Source: Sphingopyxis sp. (GTDB taxonomy: Bacteria > Pseudomonadota > Alphaproteobacteria > Sphingomonadales > Sphingomonadaceae). From it: a stretch of DNA of 36,117 nucleotides. This document shows positions 6,757-15,859 of the stretch, piece after piece. How positions within the stretch are numbered: the first letter of the stretch is position 1; each line of letters begins with the position of its first letter. The position numbers were made by a program, and so were the translations under genes. The DNA is taken from NCBI GenBank assembly GCA_012035435.1, contig JAAUPH010000003.1:1-36117 (forward strand), in the 5' to 3' direction. Under the pieces are notes generated by a model. It was not told where the DNA came from, searched no databases, and was given only the letters and a program-made list of their open reading frames with translations.

Positions 6757-7998
6757 CTATCCGATTGGCAGCGTATTAGCATTAAATCTGACGCGATCTG
6801 GCTGTGTGATCGGCAGGCGAAGGGTGAAGCATGCGCCATCAGGAACGCCGTTTCGCAGTTCAACCATACCACCGTGCGCCAGCGCGATTGCCCGAACTAC
6901 CGACAAGCCTAATCCTGTCCCACCGCTGCTGCGATTCCGAGATCCATCGGCACGCCAGAAACGATCGAATGCGCGGTCGCCAGCATCGTCGGGCAACCCG
7001 GGTCCGCAGTCCTTGATCGCCAAAATGACGAAACTGCCGGCGCTACGCGTCGTGATCGCAACTGGGCCTGATCCCTTTGCATAGCGGCAGGTGTTCGCCA
7101 GCACCGCAGTAATCAGTTGGCGGATGCGCATGCCATCACAGTCTAGTTGGGCCGCCTGCAGGTCAAGTTGGGCGCTTAGCCCAGCGGCTTCGAGATCAGG
7201 GCTTGTGGCAGCGAGCACCCTGCGGACCTCAATCGCAAGATCGGTATTGGCGACGTCGAGCCTCAGCCGCTGGGAATGGGCGAGACTAACGGTCTGCAGG
7301 TCGTCGACCAGTCGCCCTAGCCCCTCGACCTGATAGAGCAGCCCGTCGATTTCGTCGGGCTTAAGCGCAAAGACGCCATCGGCAATCCCGTGCAGTCTGC
7401 CTTGTAATATGGTCAGCGGAGTCCTCAGTTCGTGAGCGATAGATGCGGTGCTTTCGGCCAGCTCACGGCTGGCGCGATAAAGCGCCGTCGACATGTCGTT
7501 AAAGTCGCTGATGAGTGCGATTTCTTCTTTCGAAGCGAAACTGACTGGGCCGGCCCTTGCGGTCAAGTCGCCACTGGCTATCTGACGTGCGGCTGAGGCT
7601 ACGCTGCTTAATCCGCGGCCAACCCGGCCGATCAACCAGTAGCCGATCGCCATAGTCACAATCCCTGCGATCCCGATCATCCAGTAGAGCGCAGCATCCG
7701 TTTTCTCGATCAAGCGTGTCTGGACCCCTGCAAGGTCAGCGTTTAGCGCCTGGAGCTCGCGCGCCGTTGGCACTTGGCTCGTTTCGAGCTTCGCATAAGT
7801 GATCCTTGAGCTTTGCGACAGAGCTGCAATTTCTTGGTTCAGTACGCGGTCGCTCCAAAGGTCGATGGCGAGCGTGATGAGTATCGCATTGCCAAGCATG
7901 ACTGCCGTAAAAATGCTGGTGATTTGCCGAGTTAGTGGCCACCGTGACCGGTTCTGGTGCCATTCTGCGACCCGTCCGAGGATCGAAGGATCGGTCAT
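6757..7998 (-). CDS. sensor histidine kinase of a two-component system
   Basis: Inner-membrane kinase of 413 aa that should phosphorylate the response regulator encoded immediately upstream. Predicted layout: TM1 about residues 25-47, a short periplasmic loop, TM2 about 103-124, HAMP linker 121-175, then the dimerisation/phospho-acceptor domain with His189 in SIAHELRTPLTIL. The ATPase domain follows, with an N-box (LANTCRYA), G1 box DCGPGLP and G2 box GGTGLGLSVV. The ATG at 7998 overlaps the regulator stop codon (ATGA), so the two are translationally coupled. A longer in-frame start at 8040 would lie inside the regulator and is less likely. The periplasmic loop is short (about 55 residues), and the signal cannot be guessed. 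Confidence 0.93.
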   Translation of the reverse strand: MTDPSILGRVAEWHQNRSRWPLTRQITSIFTAVMLGNAILITLAIDLWSDRVLNQEIAALSQSSRITYAKLETSQVPTARELQALNADLAGVQTRLIEKTDAALYWMIGIAGIVTMAIGYWLIGRVGRGLSSVASAARQIASGDLTARAGPVSFASKEEIALISDFNDMSTALYRASRELAESTASIAHELRTPLTILQGRLHGIADGVFALKPDEIDGLLYQVEGLGRLVDDLQTVSLAHSQRLRLDVANTDLAIEVRRVLAATSPDLEAAGLSAQLDLQAAQLDCDGMRIRQLITAVLANTCRYAKGSGPVAITTRSAGSFVILAIKDCGPGLPDDAGDRAFDRFWRADGSRNRSSGGTGLGLSVVRAIALAHGGMVELRNGVPDGACFTLRLPITQPDRVRFNANTLPIG

Positions 7999-8687
7999 GC
8001 GGCGACCAGCCGATAGCCGACGCCGCGCACAACTTTGCAATAACCATCGGCACCGGCTGCTTCCAATTTTCGCCTGAGATTGCTGATGTGGCTGTCCACA
8101 GTCCGCTCAAGCGCATCGCTATCTGGCATACAGGTGTCGACCAATTCAGATCGCGAAAACACCCTTCGCGGAGAGCGGGCCATATGCTCAAGGAGACGAT
8201 ATTCGGTCAGGGTAAGATCGAGGGCGATGTCGGCGCCATCGCGCTCGATTGTCGCAGCGTAACTGCTGCAGTCGAGCAACACCAAACCCGCGCGGAGAAT
8301 TGCATTATCGGCCATCGCGCCCGAACTGCGCCGCAATACCGCCTTCACCCTTGCCACAACCTCCATGGGGTTGAACGGTTTAACGATATAATCGTCTGCG
8401 CCGATTGCCAGGGCGGAGAGTTTGTCCAGGTCTTCAGCGCGCGCCGTCGCCATGATTACCGGAGTGCTGCCGCGCCTACGGATTTCGGCTAATACGGAAT
8501 AGCCATCTTGTTTTGGCATTTGGACGTCTAACAGGATGAGGTCAGGCTTGAGCATCCGGTGGTGCATCAGAGCGATTTCGCCATCGGCAGCAACGACAGC
8601 GCGAAAGCCGTCGCGCTCAAGATAGGATGACAAGATCATTGCGATTTCAGGTGCGTCTTCGGCGATCAAGATCAAGGCGTTAGTCAT
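7995..8687 (-). CDS. OmpR/PhoB-family response regulator
   Basis: DNA-binding response regulator of 230 aa. The receiver domain (residues 4-118) has the acidic pair in IAEDAPE, phospho-acceptor Asp54 in LILLDVQMP, and Lys in YIVKPFNPME. The C-terminal winged helix (about 130-228) has LTLTEYRLLEHMARSPRRVFSR and the recognition region RTVDSHISNLRRKLE. Cognate partner of the histidine kinase, with which it overlaps by four bases. I prefer the ATG at 8687, with AAGG upstream. An in-frame GTG at 8708 lacks a ribosome site. Target genes are unknown; the divergent DUF2147 gene is the nearest candidate. Confidence 0.92.
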   Translation of the reverse strand: MTNALILIAEDAPEIAMILSSYLERDGFRAVVAADGEIALMHHRMLKPDLILLDVQMPKQDGYSVLAEIRRRGSTPVIMATARAEDLDKLSALAIGADDYIVKPFNPMEVVARVKAVLRRSSGAMADNAILRAGLVLLDCSSYAATIERDGADIALDLTLTEYRLLEHMARSPRRVFSRSELVDTCMPDSDALERTVDSHISNLRRKLEAAGADGYCKVVRGVGYRLVAA

Positions 8688-8742
8688 CGGCTCGTCGGAC
8701 CTTTTCACGGTTTGGCATTCTCTGCTGCGATATCTGCCCGAC

Positions 8743-8877
8743 GAATGTCGAGATTGCGTGAACCGAAAAGGTTCTGCCTGATGTTACGCCAGCCAGGGAT
8801 AAAGAACAGGAGAACCCCGGTGGTTCGGTGGCAACTCCCCCGATCCTAAAGCTGTTCTCCACGATTTCTCGACATTC
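8743..8877. repeat. long-spaced inverted repeats in the divergent region upstream of the DUF2147 gene
   Basis: GAATGTCGAGA (8743-8753) is perfectly inverted as TCTCGACATTC (8867-8877). Inside it, GGAGAAC (about 8810-8816) is inverted as GTTCTCC (about 8854-8860). The region is the promoter space between the response regulator and the DUF2147 gene. Nested inverted repeats could be paired operator sites for the regulator, or chance. Confidence 0.35.
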
Positions 8878-8922
8878 AGGCGTGAGACGGATGCGGCGGA
8901 ATTGGCCGCAAAGGATGATATC

Positions 8923-9312
8923 ATGTCAAACCGCATGGCCTTCGGGCTACTCCTCTCTCTTACATTGGTCGGAAGCCCTGCCACTGCACAAACCGCAAGC
9001 CCACATTATGGCGTCTGGCGGCAGGACGACGGCAGCGTTACCGTTCGCATTGCAGCCTGCCCACAATCGACGGCTGCTTGTGCGACGGTAATTGCCGAGC
9101 GTATTCAGCCGGGCGAACCGAGCTTGCTCAACCAGACCGTAGTGCGCGATATGATACCAAATGGGGCGCGCCGCTGGCGTGGACGCTATGTCGTGGACGG
9201 TCAATCCTTGAATGCAACTGCGCGCTTGCTGTCGGACGATCGGCTTACCATGCGTGTTTGCGCGCTGGCATTCCTGTGCGACTCGATCCGGCTCGAACGG
9301 ATTGGTCGGTAA
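8923..9312 (+). CDS. DUF2147-type small exported protein
   Basis: A 129-aa protein with a signal peptide (residues 1-23, ending PATAQ). The body fits the DUF2147 pattern: YGVWRQDDGSVTVRIAAC at the start (the family's G-x-W opening), AACATVIAER in the middle and LCDSIRLERI at the end. Four Cys residues could pair in the periplasm. The function of this family is unknown. The ATG at 8923 is preceded by AAAGGA; a start seven codons earlier would put charged residues before the signal peptide. It is divergent from the two-component operon and may be its target. Convergent with the next operon. Confidence 0.75.
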   Translation: MSNRMAFGLLLSLTLVGSPATAQTASPHYGVWRQDDGSVTVRIAACPQSTAACATVIAERIQPGEPSLLNQTVVRDMIPNGARRWRGRYVVDGQSLNATARLLSDDRLTMRVCALAFLCDSIRLERIGR

Positions 9313-9319
9313 ACTCTTC

Positions 9320-9345
9320 GCGCCGCATCGTTTTCGGTGCGGCGC
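9320..9345. terminator. hairpin between two convergent genes
   Basis: GCGCCGCA (9320-9327) pairs with TGCGGCGC (9338-9345), an 8-bp GC-rich stem with a 10-base loop. It lies between the ends of the convergent DUF2147 and serine hydrolase genes. No clear T-tract follows on either strand, so it may act as a weak bidirectional terminator or transcript end stabiliser. Confidence 0.4.
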
Positions 9346-9390
9346 ATTGGACTGTCAGATAGACTAGTTTGCTGGAGGAGGCGCCTGGCT

Positions 9391-10563
9391 TCAGGTGCCG
9401 GTCTGACCGTCGGCTGCCAAGATGGTGCCGAGAAGTTCTAAAGTCACGCTGTTCAGCACTGCATCGGCGCGCGTGCCAGCGGCATTGATGCTGATCGCAA
9501 ACGCAACTCTGCCCTTGGTAGTGCCGCATGATCCGGCCAACAAACCCCAATGACCCGGGTGCCCCCAGCACTCCGCCTCTCCGGTTCCGGGGAGGCGATA
9601 AATGCCGTAGGCATAGCGCTGACCAAAATCGTCGCCGACGGTTTCACGACCGCTCAGCATCAGGGTCATTCCGCGCTCGGTTTTGAACACCCTGCCGCCG
9701 AACAGGGCGGCGTAAAAGCGGGCGACATCCCTGGTCGTTGACACAAGACCGCCGCCGCCAAACAGGTCGAAGCTAGGGTTGAGCGCGGCGGTGTCTGTTC
9801 CATCCTGATAGGCATGAACGCGATTGGCAGGAACGATGGCTAGGGCATCGTCCTGTGCTGTTTCCCAATAGCTATGGGTCAATCCTAAGGCTGGGAACTC
9901 GAGCAATCGCGGCACCGATATGGCCAGTGTTTCGCCGGTTACCTGCTCGAGAATTTCTCCTAGAATGACGTACCCCGTGTCGCTGTAGCGCCGTACCCCG
10001 CCGGGTGGTCCAAGTGGCGGGTTGGCCAGTGCCAATGCCAACTGCTCTTGGCGCGTCCAACGATGCGCCGGGTCGACTGCGAGCCTTTGCAGAAAGGCCG
10101 GCGATGAGGCGTGATCGTTGAGGCCCGATGCGTGGGTCAGGAGGTGGCTAATCGTGATTGCGCGGGTGTTGAGACCACCTTCGTTGAGCTGTTCACGAGT
10201 TGTATCTGTCAGATATTGGGCGATCGGCTGATTGAGTTGCAATCGTCCATCTTCGACAAGGCGGATCAAAGCCGCAGCGAGCAAAGTCTTGGTTAGGCTG
10301 GCAATACGAAATTCGTCGTCTGGCAAGGCATTGCGCATTCCCAATGTCCGGCCACCAGTGGCAAACGACCAAGCAGCTTCGCCGTCTCGCTCGACGGTGA
10401 CGAGCAGACCTGGCACGGTTCGCTCTGCAGTGACAGTTTCATTTAGAGAGGTTTGGACATCCGCAATAGTGGTGTCGCGCTCTTGGGCGAATGTCGTTGA
10501 CGGCGACGCCGCAAGAGCCAGAACAAGTGTTGTGGTGACAGCGCATCTGAACTGTTTGAACAT
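9391..10563 (-). CDS. exported SxxK serine hydrolase (class C beta-lactamase / DD-peptidase fold), no. 1
   Basis: Periplasmic hydrolase of 390 aa. This superfamily (D-aminopeptidases, DD-carboxypeptidases, esterases, AmpC-like enzymes) attacks peptide or ester bonds, often next to D-residues. The signal peptide is residues 1-26 (ending TTFA before QE). The catalytic tetrad motif S-L-T-K is Ser89-Lys92, the second motif is Tyr193-Ser-Asp (YSD in place of the usual YSN), and HPG in ECWGHPGHWG stands at the third motif. ATG at 10563 lies 2 bases after the stop of the S33 peptidase gene, so this is the last gene of the minus-strand operon. The longer in-frame start inside the neighbour would bury the signal peptide. 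True beta-lactamase activity is unlikely from context, and the substrate is unknown. Confidence 0.88.
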   Translation of the reverse strand: MFKQFRCAVTTTLVLALAASPSTTFAQERDTTIADVQTSLNETVTAERTVPGLLVTVERDGEAAWSFATGGRTLGMRNALPDDEFRIASLTKTLLAAALIRLVEDGRLQLNQPIAQYLTDTTREQLNEGGLNTRAITISHLLTHASGLNDHASSPAFLQRLAVDPAHRWTRQEQLALALANPPLGPPGGVRRYSDTGYVILGEILEQVTGETLAISVPRLLEFPALGLTHSYWETAQDDALAIVPANRVHAYQDGTDTAALNPSFDLFGGGGLVSTTRDVARFYAALFGGRVFKTERGMTLMLSGRETVGDDFGQRYAYGIYRLPGTGEAECWGHPGHWGLLAGSCGTTKGRVAFAISINAAGTRADAVLNSVTLELLGTILAADGQTGT

Positions 10564-10565
10564 GA

Positions 10566-12029
10566 TTACCGTCCAATTCTGATCATGCGGATCCGCTCGC
10601 CGGGAAGGTTGAAGTCGGGTCGGTCCCTTGTGAGGCAACTAACATCCGGCTTGATTGTGGGATCATCCAGGAAGCGTGCGATAATGGCGGTGGAACAGGC
10701 GCTTGGACGAGAAATTGCGGCATGTGCAGAATCGGGCAAGATGGCCAGCGTCGATGAGGGCAAAGTTGCACCCATCACGCTGCCCAATTCGGGCGGCGTT
10801 TCCGGGTCCAACGCACCGACAGTGATCAGTGCCGGCACATTGGACTGCACCGGCTCGTTGAAGCCTGCATCCCCAGCCGGAACGTTCCACGCGCCGTTGC
10901 AATAGTCCGTGCTGCTGTTGTCGGTTAGTTTGGCTGCATCGACAATGTTCGCAGGCCAACTTTCGCGCAAGGCAAGCCGTGCATTGCTTGCACCAGGAAA
11001 CGGGACGTCTTCGATGCAGGTCGTGTTGAGAAACAGACCGGTCGACGATGCGCGCTCAATATCGAAACCACGCGGTAAACCATAAGGGTCGAGCGACAGG
11101 ATTGCTGCAACGGTTCGCTGGTCCCGACGCTCATAGGCATCGATCAAACGCGGTACGAGGTGAACGGATGCTGTTTCGAAGTTGATGCCGTTGACCAGGC
11201 CTATCAACTGGCCGCCAGCAGCGACGCCGCCTTCGCTTGCTATGGCTTGCGTAACTAGCGCGATGAAGCGATCACGAAGCCGCGGATAGGCACTGGCGCA
11301 CTGCTGATCCGATTCACAGGCTTGAAAAACAGACGACAAGCCATTCAAGTGGGCAACCCAGCTGTCGCGCGGATCGGCCTGAGGAGGATATGGCGAGTCA
11401 AGTATGACTGCCCGGACCCCCGCTGGCTGCAATTTGAGATATTGCAGCGCCCAAAAGCTGCCGTAGGAAGTTCCGAAAACAGTCCATTGGTCAACTCCGA
11501 GCGCCATGCGCAGGTCAACAAGGTCGTGCGCGGCTTCCCGCAAATTATATGCGTGAAGTGGCACCCCGCGTGCGGTGACCTGTTCGAAACAGCTGCGATA
11601 AGCAGCCCGGGTCGAGTCAACGTCATTGGCTTCCGGCAGCGCACAAAGAAGATTCGGCTCTGAATAGCCGTTGCCGCGCTGTTCGATAGCGATCAAATCG
11701 CGATGCTCGAGTATTTGGCTTCGCGACAGTACGTTCAAAAAATAAAGGGAGCTCGAACCCGGCCCACCGGTCAGAAACACGACGGGATCAGGTTGCGGCG
11801 TCCGGGACCGCGACTTCAGCCGGACATATTGCAGTTCGATCGTGCGTGTGTCGTTGGGATTTGTCCGGTCGAGCGCCGTTCGCAGGTGGCCGCATTCGAT
11901 CTGCGTACCTCGCACAGAAAAGGCGCAGGTCTCGGTGACAGCAACCGGCGTTACTTGCGGCTCCTGTGCAGCGGCAGCAACTGACGCGGTGCCGAATAGT
12001 ATTGCGGCCAGCCAAATAAATCTGCGCAT
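10566..12029 (-). CDS. exported alpha/beta hydrolase, S33 tripeptidyl/prolyl aminopeptidase type
   Basis: Likely periplasmic peptidase of 487 aa with a signal peptide (residues 1-21). The oxyanion segment LTGGPGSSS is near residue 88 and EQRGNGYS near 117. The nucleophile elbow GTSYGS has Ser188. After an inserted cap domain, the C-terminal TAP-like region has GALDPETPP (acid) and PDSAHAAIS (base His). In S33 enzymes of this class, N-terminal residues or tripeptides, often Pro-containing, are removed from peptides. Several Cys (positions 35, 46 and others) could form disulfides. It is gene five of six in the minus-strand operon, 118 bases after the amidohydrolase gene and 2 bases before the next hydrolase. 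Confidence 0.88.
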   Translation of the reverse strand: MRRFIWLAAILFGTASVAAAAQEPQVTPVAVTETCAFSVRGTQIECGHLRTALDRTNPNDTRTIELQYVRLKSRSRTPQPDPVVFLTGGPGSSSLYFLNVLSRSQILEHRDLIAIEQRGNGYSEPNLLCALPEANDVDSTRAAYRSCFEQVTARGVPLHAYNLREAAHDLVDLRMALGVDQWTVFGTSYGSFWALQYLKLQPAGVRAVILDSPYPPQADPRDSWVAHLNGLSSVFQACESDQQCASAYPRLRDRFIALVTQAIASEGGVAAGGQLIGLVNGINFETASVHLVPRLIDAYERRDQRTVAAILSLDPYGLPRGFDIERASSTGLFLNTTCIEDVPFPGASNARLALRESWPANIVDAAKLTDNSSTDYCNGAWNVPAGDAGFNEPVQSNVPALITVGALDPETPPELGSVMGATLPSSTLAILPDSAHAAISRPSACSTAIIARFLDDPTIKPDVSCLTRDRPDFNLPGERIRMIRIGR

Positions 12030-12147
12030 CTATGTTGTCCTTAGTCGTCCAAATGGGTGCATCAATCGGGGGCGGGGAAGACCGCCGCGCTGAGCATCAG
12101 CGTCGAGCGCGGGGAATGAGTGAACGTGATGTGAAGGTTTGATGGAG

Positions 12148-13869
12148 TCAGTCACTCGCTGGCGCCGGCATCGCGCCGCCTCCACGAACCGCCCGCCCGC
12201 CATGGGCACCGGTCGGATTGCCATCTCGCAGGACGTGAACGCCATTAACGACGACGTCGGATACGCCGGTTGCATATCGCTGCGGACTGGCAAACGTCGC
12301 GTGATCAGTGATGGTGTCCGGATCGAACACAGTGATGTCGGCATGATAGCCTACCGCCAGGCGGCCTCGCTCGACGAGTCCGAGATTGGCAGCGGGCAGC
12401 GATGTCAGGCGTCGCACCGCATCCGCGAGCGTGATAAGGCGTTCGTCGCGCACATAGCGTCCGAGTAGCCGCGCAAAAGTGCCATAGGTGCGTGGGTGGG
12501 TGCTCGATAGGAGAAACGCGCCTTCGGGCGCTGCGGCTTCTGCATCCGATCCGAACGTCATCCATGGAAGTTGTATCTGCTTGCGGACATTCTCCTCCGA
12601 CATGAGGAAGTACGCCACTTGCACGCGGGTGCCATCCTCGATGACAAGATCGATAATAGTGTCCTCAGGACTTGTGCCGCGCAACGTCGCCACTTGCGTC
12701 AGGGTCATCCCGGTGAGGGGCTTAAGAACTGGATTGCCGAAGCCGATCAGCAAGAGATTGTCAGGACCACCCGCCGCACGGTAGAGATTCTCCCACCCTT
12801 CGGGTGCTTTGCGCATCTCATCAATGACGCGCGCTCTGATTTCAGGGTTCCTCAGCCGCTCAGCCCATTGTTGATAGCCGCCCTCCTGGACCCACGGCGG
12901 CATGGCCGCGTCAAAACCCGTTGCTCCTGCGGTATAGGTGTACATGTTGGCAGCGATGTCGACGCCGCTGCGCCTTGCCGCATCGATCTGCGCGATCACG
13001 CGGTCGAACTTGTGCCAGTTCTCCCGTCCTGCCAGCTTGAGATGATAGATCTCGACGGGGATTCTTGCTTCTCGCCCAATTCGGATGAGTTCATCAAGCG
13101 CAGCTTCGATGCGATCGCCCTCGGACCGCATATGCGAGATATAGCGCCCGCCAAAAGGCGCTGCCGCCTGGGCAAGCGCAATGAGCTCTTCGGTATCGGC
13201 GTAGTTTCCGGGCGCGTAGATCAATGAACTGCCTACGCCCAACGCGCCGTCCATCATGGCTTCGCGAACCAGTCTCTGCATTGTGGCGAGTTCTGCGGCG
13301 GTTGCCTTGCGATTGACTTGACCCATCGCATGGATGCGGACCGTGGCTGCCCCAACGAAGGAGGCAACATTCTGGGCGATGCCCCGGGATTGCAGCGCTG
13401 CCAGATATTCTCCAAGGCTGGTCCAGCTGACATCGAATTTAAGATCAGTCTGCTGCCGGACCATTTCTGCACGCATCTCAGCGTTCAGTGGGCCCATTGA
13501 CCAGCCTTCGCCGAAAATCTGCGTCGTCACCCCCTGCTTGAGGTCGGACAGTCCGCGGCCATCGATCAGAAGCGATTCCGTCGCCCAACTCAACATGTTG
13601 ATGAAACCAGGAGCAACGGCACGGCCGCGCGCGTCAATTTCGATGCGCGCCGACCGGTCTCGCACAGCACCGATCTTTGCTATGCGGTCGCCACGCACAG
13701 CAACGTCGGCAGGCACCGGCTGCCCCCCCAGCCCGTCATAAACTATCCCATTGCGGATAATCAGGTCGTAGGGTTGTTCATTTGCCGCTGCACCCGTGCC
13801 CGACAGTGCAAACGGATAGAGAGCTGCTCCGCCGAGTAGCTTGACGGTCGTGCGACGATCGAGTGACAT
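12148..13869 (-). CDS. N-acyl-D-amino-acid deacylase (D-aminoacylase)-like amidohydrolase lacking the HxH motif
   Basis: Amidohydrolase-superfamily protein of 573 aa. Relatives hydrolyse N-acyl-D-amino acids to the free D-amino acid plus fatty or acetic acid. A twin-arginine-like leader (SLDRRTTVKLLGG...SGTGAAA) predicts folded export. The N-terminal beta-sandwich YDLIIRNGIVYDG and VAPGFI are typical. However, the HxH zinc pair normally following PGFID is replaced by NMLSW (residues 91-95), and the usual Cys ligand motif GNCG reads GEGW (Glu121). His246 (SHMRSE), His276 (YHLK) and Asp442 (FGSD) are retained, so a one-metal or altered site is likely. I believe a sphingomonad subgroup shares this, but cannot verify it here. 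ATG at 13869 with AGGGA upstream. Fourth gene of the operon. Confidence 0.82.
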   Translation of the reverse strand: MSLDRRTTVKLLGGAALYPFALSGTGAAANEQPYDLIIRNGIVYDGLGGQPVPADVAVRGDRIAKIGAVRDRSARIEIDARGRAVAPGFINMLSWATESLLIDGRGLSDLKQGVTTQIFGEGWSMGPLNAEMRAEMVRQQTDLKFDVSWTSLGEYLAALQSRGIAQNVASFVGAATVRIHAMGQVNRKATAAELATMQRLVREAMMDGALGVGSSLIYAPGNYADTEELIALAQAAAPFGGRYISHMRSEGDRIEAALDELIRIGREARIPVEIYHLKLAGRENWHKFDRVIAQIDAARRSGVDIAANMYTYTAGATGFDAAMPPWVQEGGYQQWAERLRNPEIRARVIDEMRKAPEGWENLYRAAGGPDNLLLIGFGNPVLKPLTGMTLTQVATLRGTSPEDTIIDLVIEDGTRVQVAYFLMSEENVRKQIQLPWMTFGSDAEAAAPEGAFLLSSTHPRTYGTFARLLGRYVRDERLITLADAVRRLTSLPAANLGLVERGRLAVGYHADITVFDPDTITDHATFASPQRYATGVSDVVVNGVHVLRDGNPTGAHGGRAVRGGGAMPAPASD

Positions 13870-13903
13870 TATTCGTCCCTTTTTATCGCTGCGCCACAGG
13901 CGC

Positions 13904-15859
13904 TCAGAAATCCAACCGGAATGACAAGAGATTATTGGTGGCGGTAAACCAGGTGATTCCCGCAAATGCGAGTCCCAGCAGCGCTAGTTTGATCAGCGTC
14001 CAATACGCGCGGCGATTATGGCGAGCGACACTGACCATCAAAACTGGAGTGATCGCGCCACCAAATGCCGCGAGCCAGAAACAAGCCTGAGCAGCCAGCA
14101 GGAGATAATCGATGGTCGAAGAGACAGGGTCGAGCACTCCCCCCGCTATCGTCATGACGAATAGCATCAACACAGTACCGATGACCGCTGCAACTGCGCA
14201 GAACATTATGAGCCGTCGAACAACCGAAATTGAGCGTGGCCATTCGGGATTGGTGCTTATGCCATAAGCGCGACGCACCAATGGGCGGGCTATCCAGTTG
14301 CCGATCGCCACCAGCAGGATCAGCAATGCTCCAACAACGATTATAATGTTCAATGTGCCATTCTGGGCGGCCGGAACTTTTTCAAACAACAGCACCGGCG
14401 GGATCCAGCCAAGCTGGATGTGAGAGACCCTCCCGCCATCAACTGCTGCTGCAAATCGCCGGCTCCCTCCGACTTCTTGCCACAGATAGTCATCGACCTC
14501 GCGCCATTTCGTCCCGCCAGGGTCATCGACACCGGCAATGCCAGTAACCGTGCCATCGGGATTGACCACCACTTCGAATTGGCCGAGCAAGTTCACGAAC
14601 GCCATCGGTCCGGAAATCGACCGCCGATTGGTGTGATAAACCCCGGCAATGGCTTCAGCATGGTCAGGCCTCGGCCGAAATCTGGTCGGCGCGCTCGCCG
14701 CTGCCGGGAAATAGCGTCGTACAAACTCATCAAAGAAGGTTTCGCGCCAGCGGGCATTCCCCGAGCTGTTGATGACGACGAAATATCCGACGCCTTTGTC
14801 CTGGAACAACATCATGTCGGCATGAGCGAACTGGGTATCGCCGCCATGGCCAATGACCCGCAATCCCGGCCTGTCCATCCGATAGAAACCTAGCGCAAAA
14901 CCTGGCAAATGCGCCGTGCGACGCAAATCGGAATCTTGCATCAATGCGGCCGTGCCAGGACGCAGGAGCTGATTGTTGCCAAATCGCCCGCGTTGCAGAT
15001 GAGCAATCAGGAATTGTCCCATATCTGTAGCCGACGCCGACGCGGAGCCCGCTGATGTTGGCGGGACGAATTCAAACGACTGACGCTCTCCACGCATCGT
15101 GTCATAGCCATGCGCAAGAAACGGGCGCAGTTGCGCTGGCACCGGTTGCTGGAATGTCGAATGCGCCATCGCTAACGGGCCGAAAATATTTCGCTCGACA
15201 TAAGTTTCGAATGGCAAGCCAGAGACGCGTTGCACGATATATCCGGCAAGCGCCGTGCCGTAGTTTGAATAGGTAGTAGTTGCGCCTGGTGCATAGACGC
15301 GCGTGGGTGTCCAATCTTTCACATAGCGTTGGAGGCCGAATGTCAGCCGACGGTCTTCAGGATGATCAATGATGAGATATTTATAGTTGTCCTCAAACCC
15401 TCCAGAATGCTGCATCAATTGCCGCATAGTGATCGGCCGCCCGGCATAAGAGGGAATATTGAAATCGAGATAGCCATTGATGTCCCGATCAAGATCGAGC
15501 CGCCCCTGCTCGGACAATTGCATCACCGCAGTCCAGGTGAACAGTTTGGAGATTGAGCCGATCCGGAACATCGTATTTGCTGGATCGACGCGGCGCTCAG
15601 CTGCCACATCGGCAAAGCCGTAGCCGCGCTGTGTGAGGATCTGACCGTCCTTGACGATCACGACGGCTGCGCCCGCAATTTGGTCACGCGCGAGCAACGC
15701 CGGGAAAAATCCGTCTAGCCATGCCTCCGCATCGGAGCGGGTCAATTCCCTGGCGTTGCCCTGTGCCGATGACGTCCCTGCCATCACGCTACAGTAAATT
15801 GCGATGACGAAGAGCAATGCTTTACGCCAATTCGCCGCGGATACACACATTGTGGTCAT
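13904..15859 (-). CDS. SxxK serine hydrolase with C-terminal transmembrane domain, no. 2
   Basis: Membrane-anchored periplasmic hydrolase of 651 aa. A signal segment (about residues 13-33, ending SSAQ) is followed by a PBP/class-C-beta-lactamase domain. Its motifs are Ser102-I-S-Lys105, TYSNYG (the YxN motif) and GHGGDT (third motif). A beta-rich linker with WREVDDYLWQEV follows at about 430-520. The last 130 residues hold about four membrane helices (starting near TLNIIIVVGALLILL and ending LALLGLAFAGITWF). The ATG at 15859 overlaps the permease stop codon (ATGA), giving translational coupling. The same architecture is found in the hydrolase at 22233-24212. Substrate unknown; a D-peptide, muropeptide or ester is plausible from the neighbours. 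Confidence 0.88.
   Translation of the reverse strand: MTTMCVSAANWRKALLFVIAIYCSVMAGTSSAQGNARELTRSDAEAWLDGFFPALLARDQIAGAAVVIVKDGQILTQRGYGFADVAAERRVDPANTMFRIGSISKLFTWTAVMQLSEQGRLDLDRDINGYLDFNIPSYAGRPITMRQLMQHSGGFEDNYKYLIIDHPEDRRLTFGLQRYVKDWTPTRVYAPGATTTYSNYGTALAGYIVQRVSGLPFETYVERNIFGPLAMAHSTFQQPVPAQLRPFLAHGYDTMRGERQSFEFVPPTSAGSASASATDMGQFLIAHLQRGRFGNNQLLRPGTAALMQDSDLRRTAHLPGFALGFYRMDRPGLRVIGHGGDTQFAHADMMLFQDKGVGYFVVINSSGNARWRETFFDEFVRRYFPAAASAPTRFRPRPDHAEAIAGVYHTNRRSISGPMAFVNLLGQFEVVVNPDGTVTGIAGVDDPGGTKWREVDDYLWQEVGGSRRFAAAVDGGRVSHIQLGWIPPVLLFEKVPAAQNGTLNIIIVVGALLILLVAIGNWIARPLVRRAYGISTNPEWPRSISVVRRLIMFCAVAAVIGTVLMLFVMTIAGGVLDPVSSTIDYLLLAAQACFWLAAFGGAITPVLMVSVARHNRRAYWTLIKLALLGLAFAGITWFTATNNLLSFRLDF

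Noticed and set aside
12571..13227. 218-codon plus-strand frame inside the amidohydrolase gene
   Set aside because: Shadow of the minus-strand gene, no family features or ribosome site.
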